Source of the DNA: Sherwoodlollariibacterium sp049275655
GTDB lineage: Bacteria > Omnitrophota > Gorgyraeia > Gygaellales > Profunditerraquicolaceae
NCBI GenBank assembly: GCA_049275655.1
Contig: JBASUY010000042.1
Span: forward strand, 56,106 to 120,105
Reading direction: 5' to 3'
Length of the DNA: 64,000 nucleotides
Position 1 is the stretch's first letter, and every line of letters starts with the position of its first letter. Of this stretch, positions 17,716 to 26,363 are shown in pieces. The notes beneath the pieces are model-generated. The model was not told where the DNA came from. It was given only the letters and a program-made list of their open reading frames with translations, and made no database searches. The translations under genes and the position numbers were made by a program.

Positions 17716-19073
17716 TGGCATTAGTTGACCTTAGTCCTTTAGTAAATTCTTTTAAGATTCCGGATTTAAAGAAGCGCCTCATAATAACCGGGATTCTGAT
17801 TATTATATATAGGATAGGTTGCTATATACCCACCCCCGGCATAGACGGAGCGGCTTTGGCGGAGTTTTTTGCCCGCGTAGCGCGCACTCAAGGGGGGACG
17901 CTCTTTGGCATAATGAATATGTTCTCTGGTGGGGCTATGGAGAAATTGACAATATTTGCGTTAGGGATAATGCCGTATATATCCTCGTCAATCATCATGC
18001 AGTTATTAACCGCTGTTATTCCCGCCTTAGAAAAGATATCCAAAGAGGGTAAGTCCGGGTATGAAAAGATTAATCAGCTTACTCGTTACGGGACCGTAGG
18101 CCTTGCAATAATACAGTCATTTTTTATCTCCCTTTGGCTTGAGAACCCTGCGCGTTTTGAAGGGCTAAAGATAGTCTTAAGCCCCGGATGGGGGTTTAGG
18201 ATAGTTACGGTATTGACCCTTACTACCGGGACAATCTTTATAATGTGGTTAGGAGAGCAGATTCAAGAAAGAGGGATAGGGAATGGAATATCCTTGATTA
18301 TTACAGCAGGTATAATTTCAAGGATACCTGCGGCTATTCATCAGCTATTTATCTTGGTTTCTCCTTTTGCCCCCAGCCGTAGGCAGATACAACCTTTTAC
18401 TTTGGTAATAATGACTATATTTTTAATAGCGGTAGTCTTTTCAGTAATACTTATTACTCAAGGGGTAAGAAAGATACCTGTGCAATATGCAAGAAGAATA
18501 GTGGGCAGAAAGATATACGGGGGGCAATCTACCTATATACCTTTAAAAGTAGATACCGCAGGCGTTATAGCTATTATTTTTGCCCAATCAATAATTCTCT
18601 TCCCGGCGACATTAGCCTCTTTTATTCCTAACCCGGGATTTCAAAGGTTGGCTCAAGGTTTAATGCGCGGACAGTTGCCTTATACCCTTACTTATGCTTT
18701 TTTGATTATCTTCTTTTGTTATTTTTATACTGCGATAGTATTTAACCCTGTGGACCTTTCAGAAAATATGAAGAAATACGGAGGGTTTATTCCGGGGATA
18801 AGGCCGGGGAAGCCAACAGCAGAGTTTCTTGATTATGTGATGACGAGGATTACCTTAGCCGGAGCGCTCTTCATTGCTTTTATTGCTATCTTCCCTGATT
18901 TTATAATGGCTTGGCTTAAAATCCCCTATTTGGTAGCTTCATTTTTCGGAGGTACGGGTATATTAATTATCGTAGGGGTTATGCTAGATACATTAAAACA
19001 GATAGAGTCGCATCTTTTAACCCACCACTATGAAGGGTTTATAAAGGGTGGGCAGATGAGGAGTAGAAGGTGA
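17715..19073 (+). CDS. secY: Protein translocase subunit SecY
   Basis: SecY is the channel of the Sec translocon in the inner membrane. The 452-residue product has ten hydrophobic segments. The plug region has MNMFSGGAMEKLTIFALGIMP, the cytoplasmic loops are basic, and QERGIGNGISLII and NPVDLSENMKKYGGFIPGIR are the family signatures. It sits at the end of the spc cluster before adk, as in Gram-positive and many PVC genomes. Confidence 0.98.
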   Translation: MALVDLSPLVNSFKIPDLKKRLIITGILIIIYRIGCYIPTPGIDGAALAEFFARVARTQGGTLFGIMNMFSGGAMEKLTIFALGIMPYISSSIIMQLLTAVIPALEKISKEGKSGYEKINQLTRYGTVGLAIIQSFFISLWLENPARFEGLKIVLSPGWGFRIVTVLTLTTGTIFIMWLGEQIQERGIGNGISLIITAGIISRIPAAIHQLFILVSPFAPSRRQIQPFTLVIMTIFLIAVVFSVILITQGVRKIPVQYARRIVGRKIYGGQSTYIPLKVDTAGVIAIIFAQSIILFPATLASFIPNPGFQRLAQGLMRGQLPYTLTYAFLIIFFCYFYTAIVFNPVDLSENMKKYGGFIPGIRPGKPTAEFLDYVMTRITLAGALFIAFIAIFPDFIMAWLKIPYLVASFFGGTGILIIVGVMLDTLKQIESHLLTHHYEGFIKGGQMRSRR

Positions 19074-19714
19074 TGCGTATTATTTTATTAGGCCCTCCGG
19101 GAGCAGGCAAAGGAACACAGGCAAAGGCTTTGGCTGAAAAGTTAAAGGTAGCCCATATTTCTACCGGAGATATCCTAAGGCAGAATGTTAAAGAAGGGAC
19201 TGCGTTAGGCAAGGAGGCTAAAGATTATATGGAGCGTGGGCTATTGGTTCCGGATGAGCTTATGGCAAAGATGTTAAAGAAGAGGTTTTCTTTAGCCGAT
19301 GTTAAAGGAGGATTTATACTTGATGGTTATCCAAGGAACCTTGCTCAGGCAAAGACTTTAGAAGAGATATTTTTACTAGAAGGCATAGAAGTTGATTGGA
19401 TAGTATATCTTGATTCCAGTGAAGAGGTTATAATACAAAGATTATCAGGAAGATTGGTCTGTTCTAAGTGCCAAGCAAACTACCATATTAAAAACATGCC
19501 CCCTAAAAAAGAGGGTATTTGCGATAAGTGCGGTAGCGTTCTTTACCAAAGAAGCGACGATAAAGCAGAGACTATTAAAAAGCGTTTAGAGGTTTATAGA
19601 AAAGAGTCTGCTGAGTTAATTGATTATTATAAAGACCAGGGCAAGTTTCAACGTTTAGATGCAGATTCCGAAGCTAGTCTTGTCCTTGACCAGATAGCTG
19701 CTCTTGCTAAATAA
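19073..19714 (+). CDS. adk: Adenylate kinase, zinc-lid type
   Basis: Catalyses ATP + AMP = 2 ADP in the cytoplasm. I prefer the ATG at 19073, which overlaps the secY stop (TGATG); a GTG lies one codon earlier. From that GTG numbering, the P-loop GPPGAGKGT is at 8-16, DGYPRN near 85-90, and the lid carries C131, C134, C151 and C154, the four-cysteine zinc lid typical of Gram-positive and thermophile enzymes. Residues needed for catalysis are present. Confidence 0.97.
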   Translation: MRIILLGPPGAGKGTQAKALAEKLKVAHISTGDILRQNVKEGTALGKEAKDYMERGLLVPDELMAKMLKKRFSLADVKGGFILDGYPRNLAQAKTLEEIFLLEGIEVDWIVYLDSSEEVIIQRLSGRLVCSKCQANYHIKNMPPKKEGICDKCGSVLYQRSDDKAETIKKRLEVYRKESAELIDYYKDQGKFQRLDADSEASLVLDQIAALAK

Positions 19715-19718
19715 TGCC

Positions 19719-20468
19719 ATGATTCCTTTAAAGTCTAGTGAGGATTTAGAGGTTCTTGAAAAATCAGGAGAAATTTTAAGCAAGGTTATGAGTAAGCTTA
19801 AGGCTATGGTAGCCCCCGGTATTTTAACCCGGGATATAGATTCCCTTGCCGAAGATTTGATAACTAAGGAAGGGGCGTTGCCTGCTTTTAAAGGATATAA
19901 AGGATACCCGGCTTCAGTATGTACTTCTGTTAATGAGGAGATAGTGCATGGGATTCCTAGCAAAAGGGCGCTTAAAGAAGGGGATATAATAGGGATTGAT
20001 CTTGGGGTAAATTATAAGGGTTATTTTACGGATGCAGCTTTAACTTTAGCCGTAGGAGATGTAGGCCTTAAACTCCGTAAGTTGATTGATGTCTCTCGTA
20101 AGGCGCTTGAGGGAGCAATAGGCAAGGCTATTGACGGAAATAACCTTTCGGATATCTCAAGTTATATACAAAGCTTTGTTGAGGCTAATGGGTTTTCGGT
20201 TGTCAGGCAGTTTGTAGGGCACGGGATTGGTTTTAGCCTTCATGAGGAGCCGGAGATTCCCAATTTCGGTGTCCCCGGACAAGGCCCGCTTTTAAAGAGT
20301 GGTATGGTGCTTGCGATAGAGCCTATGGTTAATATGGGTGGTTGGGAAGCGGATATTTTAGATAATGGTTGGACTGCGGTGACTAAAGACAAGTCTCCCT
20401 CAGCCCATTTTGAACATACTGTAGCTATCACTCCCCAAGGGCCAAAGATACTTACTGATTATGCCTAA
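19719..20468 (+). CDS. map: Methionine aminopeptidase type I
   Basis: Removes the N-terminal methionine from nascent proteins. I chose ATG 19719 because MIPLKSSEDLEVLEKSGEI matches the usual start of the family; a TTG at 19704 would add five residues. The metal ligands are seen in GIDLGVNYKGYFTDAA (Asp pair), GHGIGFSLHEEPEIPN (His), LAIEPMVN (Glu) and the C-terminal FEHTVAI (Glu). The 3' end overlaps infA by 8 bases. Confidence 0.96.
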   Translation: MIPLKSSEDLEVLEKSGEILSKVMSKLKAMVAPGILTRDIDSLAEDLITKEGALPAFKGYKGYPASVCTSVNEEIVHGIPSKRALKEGDIIGIDLGVNYKGYFTDAALTLAVGDVGLKLRKLIDVSRKALEGAIGKAIDGNNLSDISSYIQSFVEANGFSVVRQFVGHGIGFSLHEEPEIPNFGVPGQGPLLKSGMVLAIEPMVNMGGWEADILDNGWTAVTKDKSPSAHFEHTVAITPQGPKILTDYA

Positions 20469-20679
20469 AGAAGAACTTATAGAGACCGAAGGAAAGATTT
20501 TGGAAGCTTTGCCAAATGCGATGTTTAAGGTAGAGCTTGAAAATGGACATATTGTCTTAGCGCACGTCTCAGGAAAGATGCGCATGCATTTTATAAGGAT
20601 TCTTCCCGGAGATAAGGTAAAGCTTGAATTGTCCCCCTATGATTTAACCAGGGGGAGGATAACTTTTAGAGTAAAATAG
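20461..20679 (+). CDS. infA: Translation initiation factor IF-1
   Basis: IF-1 binds the 30S A site during initiation. The 72-residue OB-fold protein has the signature EGKILEALPNAMFKVELENG and GKMRMHFIRILPGDKVKLEL. It differs slightly from the usual RKNYIRI in the middle but is otherwise typical. It starts within map and precedes rpmJ, the standard order. Confidence 0.98.
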   Translation: MPKEELIETEGKILEALPNAMFKVELENGHIVLAHVSGKMRMHFIRILPGDKVKLELSPYDLTRGRITFRVK

Positions 20680-20695
20680 ACGGAGGCCTTAAGAG

Positions 20696-20809
20696 GTGAA
20701 AGTAAAAGCATCGGTAAAGAAGATTTGCGATAAATGTAAAATTATTAAGAGGCGCAGGGTTATTAGGGTGATTTGTTCTAGCCCTAAACATAAACAAAGA
20801 CAGGGGTAA
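20696..20809 (+). CDS. rpmJ: 50S ribosomal protein L36, zinc type
   Basis: A 37-residue protein starting at GTG, 9 bases after a GGAGG. It begins KVKASVKKICDKCKIIKR and ends SSPKHKQRQG. Cys11, Cys14, Cys27 and His32 form the CxxC...C...H zinc knuckle of the metal-binding L36 form. It helps fold 23S rRNA late in 50S assembly. Being very short it is easily overlooked, but its place between infA and rpsM is canonical. Confidence 0.97.
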   Translation: MKVKASVKKICDKCKIIKRRRVIRVICSSPKHKQRQG

Positions 20810-20827
20810 TTTATTAACTATAGTAAA

Positions 20828-20846
20828 GCCTGCTTTTAAGGCAGGC
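20828..20846 (+). promoter_or_regulatory. Stem-loop in the leader of rpsM
   Basis: GCCTGC (20828-20833) pairs with GCAGGC (20841-20846) around a 7-base loop, just before the rpsM ribosome binding site (GGGAGAG). In other bacteria S4 binds an mRNA structure near the rpsM start to repress the alpha operon. The position fits a similar role, but the function is inferred. There is no T-run, so it is not an intrinsic terminator. Confidence 0.5.
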
Positions 20847-20859
20847 AGGGAGAGTTTTA

Positions 20860-21267
20860 ATGCCAAGAATCCTAGGTGTTGATTTACCTAAAGAAAAGAA
20901 AATAGAGATATCACTTGCTTATCTATATGGTATAGGCAGGGCGTCATCAACCAAGTTGCTTAAAGAGATAAATATTGATCCTGCTAAACGCGCTAAGGAC
21001 TTAACCGAAGAAGAGGTAGCGCGGATAACCAACCATCTTCAAAAAGGGTCGTTAAGGGTGGAGGGAGATTTACGCAGGGATATCTCCCAGAACATAAAAA
21101 GGTTGATGGATATAAGTTCTTGGAGGGGCTCTAGGCATAGAAAAGGGCTTCCGGTCAGGGGCCAGCGCACTAGGACCAATGCCCGGACCCGTAAAGGCCC
21201 GCGTAAGGGGAGCATGGCTGTTGTTAAAAAAGCTGCGCCTGCTAAGTCAGCTAAACCCGCTAAATAA
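20860..21267 (+). CDS. rpsM: 30S ribosomal protein S13
   Basis: S13 bridges the 30S head to the 50S and to P-site tRNA. The 135-residue product starts MPRILGVDLPKEKKIEISL and has the helix-two-turns-helix region. The C-terminal tail carries the signature RHRKGLPVRGQRTRTNARTR. The extreme C terminus is an extra Ala/Lys/Pro-rich tail (KKAAPAKSAKPAK). It is the first gene of the alpha segment and follows a stem-loop. Confidence 0.98.
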   Translation: MPRILGVDLPKEKKIEISLAYLYGIGRASSTKLLKEINIDPAKRAKDLTEEEVARITNHLQKGSLRVEGDLRRDISQNIKRLMDISSWRGSRHRKGLPVRGQRTRTNARTRKGPRKGSMAVVKKAAPAKSAKPAK

Positions 21268-21292
21268 TTAAAAGAAAGGCTGGAGATAATTA

Positions 21293-21682
21293 ATGGCAAC
21301 AAAAGATAAAGCAAAGAAAAAAAAGTTAGCAAAAGGTATCACCTCAGGGATTGTGCACATCCAAGCTAGTTTCAATAATACTATTATTACTATTACGGAT
21401 AAGCAGGGGAATGTCTTGATATGGTCTGCCCCGGGGATAGTTGGTTATAAGGGGTCTAAAAAATCTACTCCTTTTGCTGCTCAGGTAGCAGCCTCAGATG
21501 CTGCTAAGAAGGCAAAGGATATAGGATTAAAGGAAGTTGAGGTTAGAGTGAAAGGCCCGGGTTTTGGCAGGGAATCTGCTATCAGGGCACTTCAGGCAGC
21601 AGGCTTAGTTATTACATTAATAAAGGATGTAACCCCCATCCCGCATAATGGGTGCCGTCCTAAGAAGAAAAGGAGAGTGTAA
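21293..21682 (+). CDS. rpsK: 30S ribosomal protein S11
   Basis: S11 lies on the 30S platform beside the E site. The 129-residue product has HIQASFNNTIITITDKQGN near the N terminus and the C-terminal VTPIPHNGCRPKKKRRV, the S11 signature. The Asn-Gly before Cys is the site that becomes isoaspartate in E. coli S11. It ends 3 bases before rpsD. Confidence 0.98.
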   Translation: MATKDKAKKKKLAKGITSGIVHIQASFNNTIITITDKQGNVLIWSAPGIVGYKGSKKSTPFAAQVAASDAAKKAKDIGLKEVEVRVKGPGFGRESAIRALQAAGLVITLIKDVTPIPHNGCRPKKKRRV

Positions 21683-21685
21683 TTT

Positions 21686-22321
21686 ATGGCGCGTTATATA
21701 GATGCGGCATGTAGGCTATGCCGTAGGCAAGGAGAAAAATTATTTTTAAAAGGCACTAAATGCAATACTGAAAAATGCCCTGCTGCAAAGAGGCCTTATG
21801 CCCCAGGGCAACACGGCGCAGGTAAAGGCAGGAGGCAGAAGCTTTCTAATTACGGCTTACAGCTTAGAGAAAAGCAAAAAGTTAAAAGGACTTACGGGGT
21901 CTTAGAGAAGCAGTTCCGTAAATATTTTCACATAGCCTCAAGGTCTAAAGGCGTAACGGGTAAGGTCTTGTTACAACTTTTAGAGAGAAGGTTAGATAAC
22001 GTTGTTTTCCGGATGGGTTTAGGCTTATCAAGGTCTCAGTCTAGGCAGATAGTAAGGCATAATTTTGTTTTTGTTAATTCAAAGAGGGTTAATATACCTT
22101 CTTTTCTAATCTCTAAGGATGACCTAGTGCAGGTTAAGGCCAAGGATAAAGCCTTAACTAAACTTAAGGAGAATTTAGAGTTTTCTAAAGATAGGACTGT
22201 TCCCAGCTGGTTAGAGTTTAAGGCTGATGAGTTGTCTGCTAAGATTTTAAGGCTCCCTGAAAAAGAAGATATTATGCAGAATATACAGGAACAGCTTATA
22301 GTTGAGTTGTATTCAAAGTAG
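21686..22321 (+). CDS. rpsD: 30S ribosomal protein S4, zinc-binding type
   Basis: S4 nucleates 30S assembly and often represses its own operon. The 211-residue product has an N-terminal zinc knuckle (C9, C12, C26, C31) found in one of the two S4 forms. It also has the conserved RPYAPGQHGAGKGRRQKLSNYG and an S4 RNA-binding domain (LERRLDNVVFRMGLGLSRSQ). The gene is in the standard place before rpoA. Confidence 0.98.
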   Translation: MARYIDAACRLCRRQGEKLFLKGTKCNTEKCPAAKRPYAPGQHGAGKGRRQKLSNYGLQLREKQKVKRTYGVLEKQFRKYFHIASRSKGVTGKVLLQLLERRLDNVVFRMGLGLSRSQSRQIVRHNFVFVNSKRVNIPSFLISKDDLVQVKAKDKALTKLKENLEFSKDRTVPSWLEFKADELSAKILRLPEKEDIMQNIQEQLIVELYSK

Positions 22322-22347
22322 TCTTAATTTTATTTAAGGAGGAATAG

Positions 22348-23340
22348 ATGGGTATAAAATGGAGAGATTTTCAGTTGCCAAAGAGGTTGGAATGCGATGA
22401 ATCAAGCTACACTAATACTTACGGCAAATTCTCAGCAGCCCCCTTTGAAAGAGGTTATGGAGTTACCTTAGGTAATTCCTTGCGTAGAGTTTTGCTCTCT
22501 TCTATAGAGGGTAGCGCTGTTACAAGCATTAAGATAGCAGGCGTCACACACGAGTTCTCTGTAGTGCCCGGGCTTCTTGAGGATGTTCCGGAGCTTATCC
22601 TTAATATTAAGAGCCTTATTTTAAATTCTCATTCTAAGATCCCAAAAACTATAACTATTTCTGTTGATAAGAAGGGAGAGATTAGGGCAAAAGATATAAA
22701 GACCGACGATACAATAGAGATAATTAATCCTGATCTTTACTTAGCTACTTTAACCAAGGATGTAAAATTAAATATTGAGATGGAGGTTTCCCGCGGCCGC
22801 GGATATATAACTGCGGAGTTAAATAAAAAAGAGGAGAAGGTTGTCGGGATAATTCCTGTAGACGCAGTATTTACCCCGGTTAAAAAGGTTAATTTTTTCG
22901 TAGAGAATACTCGGGTAGGGCAAAAGACGGATTACGATAAATTAATAGTAGAAATTTTTACTAATGGTTCAATTACCCCTAAGGATGCGCTTCTTTATGC
23001 CTCAAATATCTTGCAGAGGCATTTGGATATATTTGTCAACTATGGCCATCTTCCGGAGGATGTTTCTGAAGAAGAGCCGGAGTTGACAAAGGAAGAAGCC
23101 GCTATTTATGAAAAGTTAAGACTGCCTATTTCAGAGTTAGAGCTTTCAGTCCGTAGCTCTAACTGTTTAAGGGAAGCAGGAATTAAGATTATTGCGGATT
23201 TAGTTAAAAAGACTGAAGATGAGATGCTGAGTTTTAAAAATTTCGGTAAAAAGTCTTTAGGCGAAATTAAAGAATTGCTTATGGTTATGGGTTTAACCTT
23301 GGGGATGCAGGTAGACTCCAAAAAACTAAAAAAGGCATAA
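22348..23340 (+). CDS. rpoA: RNA polymerase alpha subunit
   Basis: Scaffold subunit of RNA polymerase, 330 residues. The N-terminal dimerisation domain carries FERGYGVTLGNSLRRVLLSS. A linker near 230-250 leads to the C-terminal domain with NCLREAGIKIIADLV and FGKKSLGEIKELL, which contacts UP elements and activators. A strong ribosome binding site (AAGGAGG) lies 7 bases upstream, so alpha may be translated independently. Confidence 0.98.
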   Translation: MGIKWRDFQLPKRLECDESSYTNTYGKFSAAPFERGYGVTLGNSLRRVLLSSIEGSAVTSIKIAGVTHEFSVVPGLLEDVPELILNIKSLILNSHSKIPKTITISVDKKGEIRAKDIKTDDTIEIINPDLYLATLTKDVKLNIEMEVSRGRGYITAELNKKEEKVVGIIPVDAVFTPVKKVNFFVENTRVGQKTDYDKLIVEIFTNGSITPKDALLYASNILQRHLDIFVNYGHLPEDVSEEEPELTKEEAAIYEKLRLPISELELSVRSSNCLREAGIKIIADLVKKTEDEMLSFKNFGKKSLGEIKELLMVMGLTLGMQVDSKKLKKA

Positions 23341-23346
23341 GGTAGG

Positions 23347-23874
23347 ATGAGACACGCTGATAAGAGGTTTAAGCTAAATCGTTTCACGAGTTGGAATAAG
23401 GCTACTTTAAATAGTTTGGCGAGAAATATGATTATTCATCAAGCTATAACTACTACTCTAGTAAGGGCTAAGGCCTCAAGGCCATTGATTGAGAGGCTTA
23501 TCTCTTTAGCTAAAAAAAATACATTAACTGCTAAGCGCCGGGCTTTTCAGGTGCTTGGTTCGCATAAGCTTGTTTCAAAGCTTTTTAATGATATTGGCCC
23601 TTTGTTTGATAAAAGGCCAAGCGGTTTTACCAGAATTATCCTTTTAAAGAGACGCAGGGGGGATAATGCACAGCTGGTACTCTTTGAGCTTACTGAGCGT
23701 AAAACTAAAGAGCCTAAAAAACAAAAAAAGATAAAAGAGGTTACAGTTGAGCCAAATACAGAAGAGACAAAGGCCCAGCAACCAAGAGAAAAAATAGAAG
23801 AACCTAAAAAACCTACCAAGAAATTCCTCGGGGGGATAAAGAAGATTTTTAAGAAAAAGAGAGATTCTTTATAA
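23347..23874 (+). CDS. rplQ: 50S ribosomal protein L17 with long charged tail
   Basis: L17 lies near the tunnel exit. The first 115 or so residues are ordinary (MRHADKRFKLNRFTSWNKAT; GFTRIILLKRRRGDNAQLV). They are followed by a tail of about 60 residues rich in Lys and Glu, ending KKFLGGIKKIFKKKRDSL, so the protein is 175 residues against the usual 115-130. The tail is probably disordered; the final basic amphipathic stretch could bind RNA or membrane. It is the last gene of the superoperon. Confidence 0.96.
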   Translation: MRHADKRFKLNRFTSWNKATLNSLARNMIIHQAITTTLVRAKASRPLIERLISLAKKNTLTAKRRAFQVLGSHKLVSKLFNDIGPLFDKRPSGFTRIILLKRRRGDNAQLVLFELTERKTKEPKKQKKIKEVTVEPNTEETKAQQPREKIEEPKKPTKKFLGGIKKIFKKKRDSL

Positions 23875-23886
23875 AAAGAAATTACA

Positions 23887-25071
23887 ATGCGTGTAGATAT
23901 CCGGTTAGCCCAGCGCTTGGAATTAATCAAGCCTTCTTCGACTTTAGCTATAACCTCAAGGGCGAAGAAACTTAAGGCTGAAGGCTTAGATATTGTTAAT
24001 TTATCCGCAGGCGAACCTGATTTTGACACTCCTGATTTTGTAAAAGATGCAGCTGTAAGCGCAATAGGCCAAGGTTTTACCAAATATACCCCTACCGCCG
24101 GTATCCTAGAGTTACGGCAACTTATATCCGAAAAGTTAAGAGAAGATAATTCTTTAGTCTATGAGCCAAGCCAGATAGTAGTATCTTGCGGGGCAAAGCA
24201 TAGCATCTTTAATACGCTTTTTGCCCTTCTTAATCCGGAGGAAGAGGTATTGATCCCGCAGCCTTATTGGGTAAGTTACCCGGAGATGGTAAGGCTTTGT
24301 ATGGGCAGGCCGCGTTTTATAAAGGCCTCCCCGGAAAACAATTTTAAAATCACTCCCTTTCAGTTAAAAGAGCAAATTACCCCTCAGGTTAAGGTTCTTA
24401 TCTTAAATAGCCCATCTAACCCTACGGGGAGCGTCTATAGTAAAGAGGAATTATCGGATATAGCTGAGATTTGCCTAAAAAATAAAATTTTTATTATAAG
24501 CGATGAGATTTACGAGAAATTGATTTACGACGGGGAAAAACACATCTCAGTAGCTTCATTAAATAAAGATATCTATAATTTTACCATTACTATAAACGGT
24601 TTATCTAAGAGTTATTCTATGACCGGTTGGCGTATAGGCTATATTGCCGCAGCCTCTGATATTGCCGAAGCAGTATCAAGGGTACAGGACCATTCTACGT
24701 CTAACCCTAATTCTATTGCGCAAAAAGGCGCGGTAGCAGCATTAAGCCATAAGAATGGTTTTTTAAAGAAGACTCTCTTAGAGTTTGCTTCAAGGAGGGA
24801 TTATTGTTTAGAGAGGTTAAGTACTATGCCGTTAATTACCCCCATAATTCCCAAAGGCGCTTTTTATATATTTTGCGACATAACTAAAACAGGTTTAAAA
24901 GCCGCTGATTTTGCCAATAGGATTTTGGAAGAAAAATATCTTAGCCTTATCCCCGGGGAAGGTTTTGGAATGAATGGTTATATAAGAATAAGTTTTGCAA
25001 CGAACCTGGAAGAACTTAAAAAAGGGATGGATAGACTGGAAGGGTTTTTAAAAGAAGTATCTTATGCTTAA
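23887..25071 (+). CDS. Class I pyridoxal-phosphate aminotransferase (aspartate type)
   Basis: A fold-type I aminotransferase of 394 residues, probably transferring the amino group between aspartate and 2-oxoglutarate. NSPSNPTGSVYSKEEL is the family motif, and K241 in GLSKSYSMTGWRIGY is the pyridoxal-phosphate lysine. The C-terminal arginine that binds the alpha-carboxylate lies in GYIRISFATN. It is adjacent to genes that would yield 2-oxoglutarate and oxaloacetate, which supports the aspartate reading. Alanine or aromatic substrates are not excluded. Confidence 0.88.
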   Translation: MRVDIRLAQRLELIKPSSTLAITSRAKKLKAEGLDIVNLSAGEPDFDTPDFVKDAAVSAIGQGFTKYTPTAGILELRQLISEKLREDNSLVYEPSQIVVSCGAKHSIFNTLFALLNPEEEVLIPQPYWVSYPEMVRLCMGRPRFIKASPENNFKITPFQLKEQITPQVKVLILNSPSNPTGSVYSKEELSDIAEICLKNKIFIISDEIYEKLIYDGEKHISVASLNKDIYNFTITINGLSKSYSMTGWRIGYIAAASDIAEAVSRVQDHSTSNPNSIAQKGAVAALSHKNGFLKKTLLEFASRRDYCLERLSTMPLITPIIPKGAFYIFCDITKTGLKAADFANRILEEKYLSLIPGEGFGMNGYIRISFATNLEELKKGMDRLEGFLKEVSYA

Positions 25072-25098
25072 AGATTCTATAAATTTATAGGTGTAGGG

Positions 25099-26352
25099 AT
25101 GGGAAAGACAATAGCAGAAAAAATATTAAGCGCTCATGCAGGTAGAAACCTTTCTGCCGGTGATTTTGCGCTGTGTAAGGTAGATTTTACTTTTGGACAA
25201 GACGGTACAAGCGCGATTATTATTGATAGGGTTAAGGAGTTGGGATTAAAAGAATTAAATACCAAGTTTTGTATGGTAATAGACCATAGTGCTCCTTCTC
25301 CTAATGAGGGCGTTTCAAGGGTTCATAAGAAGATGCGTAATTTTTCTGCTGAATTTAAAGTACCCCTTTTTGATATTGGCTGTGGCGTCTGCCATCAGGT
25401 AATTCCTGAGTCAGGTAGTATCCTTCCCGGTTTTTTGGTCTTAGGGGCAGATTCTCATACTTGCACCTATGGTGCCCTTGGCGCATTTGCTACCGGTGTA
25501 GGCTCTACTGATTTAAGTATTGCTTTGGCTACCGGCAAGAATTGGTTTAAGGTTCCAAAAACATTAAAGATAGTCATCAAGGGAGAGTTAAGGAAGGGTG
25601 TTTATGCTAAGGATATCGCGCTATATATAATTACTGCAATTAAAGCCAACGGAGCGACTTATAAAGCCATAGAATTTTCTGGCCCGGTTATTGATAGTAT
25701 GGATATGGACGGAAGGTTTACTATAAGTAATATGGTAGTAGAAATGGGGGCTAAAGCCGGATTTATGCCCGTAGATAGAATTACCAAGAGCTGGTTAAAA
25801 TCTAAAGGAGTAAAGGCAGAAGATATAAGGCCTTATTTTGCCGATCCTGATGCGGATTATGAGCAGGTATTAACCTTTGATATATCAGAATTGTCTTCGC
25901 AGGTTTCTTTGCCGCATAACGTAGATAGCGCTAAAGATGTTTCTGAAATACAAGATGTAAAGATAGACGAGGCTTTTTTAGGGACATGTACTAATGGGCG
26001 CTTGCAGGATTTAAAGGTAGCTGCTAAAATATTAAAAGGAAGAAGTGTTAATCCTCGGGTAAGGCTTATAATTGCTCCCAGCTCCCGGGAAGTTTTTCTC
26101 GAGGCGTTAAGGCTTGGGTTAATAGATATCTTTACTCGTTCAGGAGCAGTTATTGTAGCTGCCGGATGCGGGCCTTGTGTAGGTACGCATAATGGCATAC
26201 CTGCGGATAAAGAGGTAGTTATCTCAAGCGCTAATAGGAATTTTAAAGGCAGGATGGGTAATCCTAGCGCGTTTATTTATTTGGCATCTCCTGCTACCGT
26301 AGCTGCCTCAGCTATAAAGGGTTTTATTGCCGATCCTAAAGAATTTTTATAA
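25099..26352 (+). CDS. leuC: LeuC/aconitase-family hydro-lyase, large subunit
   Basis: Large subunit of a [4Fe-4S] hydro-lyase of the isopropylmalate dehydratase/homoaconitase/aconitase superfamily; 417 residues, the shorter archaeal-like form. Cluster ligands are C297 (LGTCTNGRLQDL), C357 and C360 (AGCGPCVGTHNG). LGADSHTCTYGALGAFATGVGSTD is the substrate-site block. The partner subunit is at 27407, separated by pilT. Neighbouring isocitrate and malate dehydrogenases suggest it may act on citrate instead of, or as well as, isopropylmalate. No other leucine genes are in the window. Confidence 0.88.
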   Translation: MGKTIAEKILSAHAGRNLSAGDFALCKVDFTFGQDGTSAIIIDRVKELGLKELNTKFCMVIDHSAPSPNEGVSRVHKKMRNFSAEFKVPLFDIGCGVCHQVIPESGSILPGFLVLGADSHTCTYGALGAFATGVGSTDLSIALATGKNWFKVPKTLKIVIKGELRKGVYAKDIALYIITAIKANGATYKAIEFSGPVIDSMDMDGRFTISNMVVEMGAKAGFMPVDRITKSWLKSKGVKAEDIRPYFADPDADYEQVLTFDISELSSQVSLPHNVDSAKDVSEIQDVKIDEAFLGTCTNGRLQDLKVAAKILKGRSVNPRVRLIIAPSSREVFLEALRLGLIDIFTRSGAVIVAAGCGPCVGTHNGIPADKEVVISSANRNFKGRMGNPSAFIYLASPATVAASAIKGFIADPKEFL

Positions 26353-26363
26353 CGGAGGTTAAT

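Noticed and set aside
17819..18052. Small + strand frame inside secY
   Set aside because: It lies wholly within a highly conserved gene in another frame and encodes no known motif.
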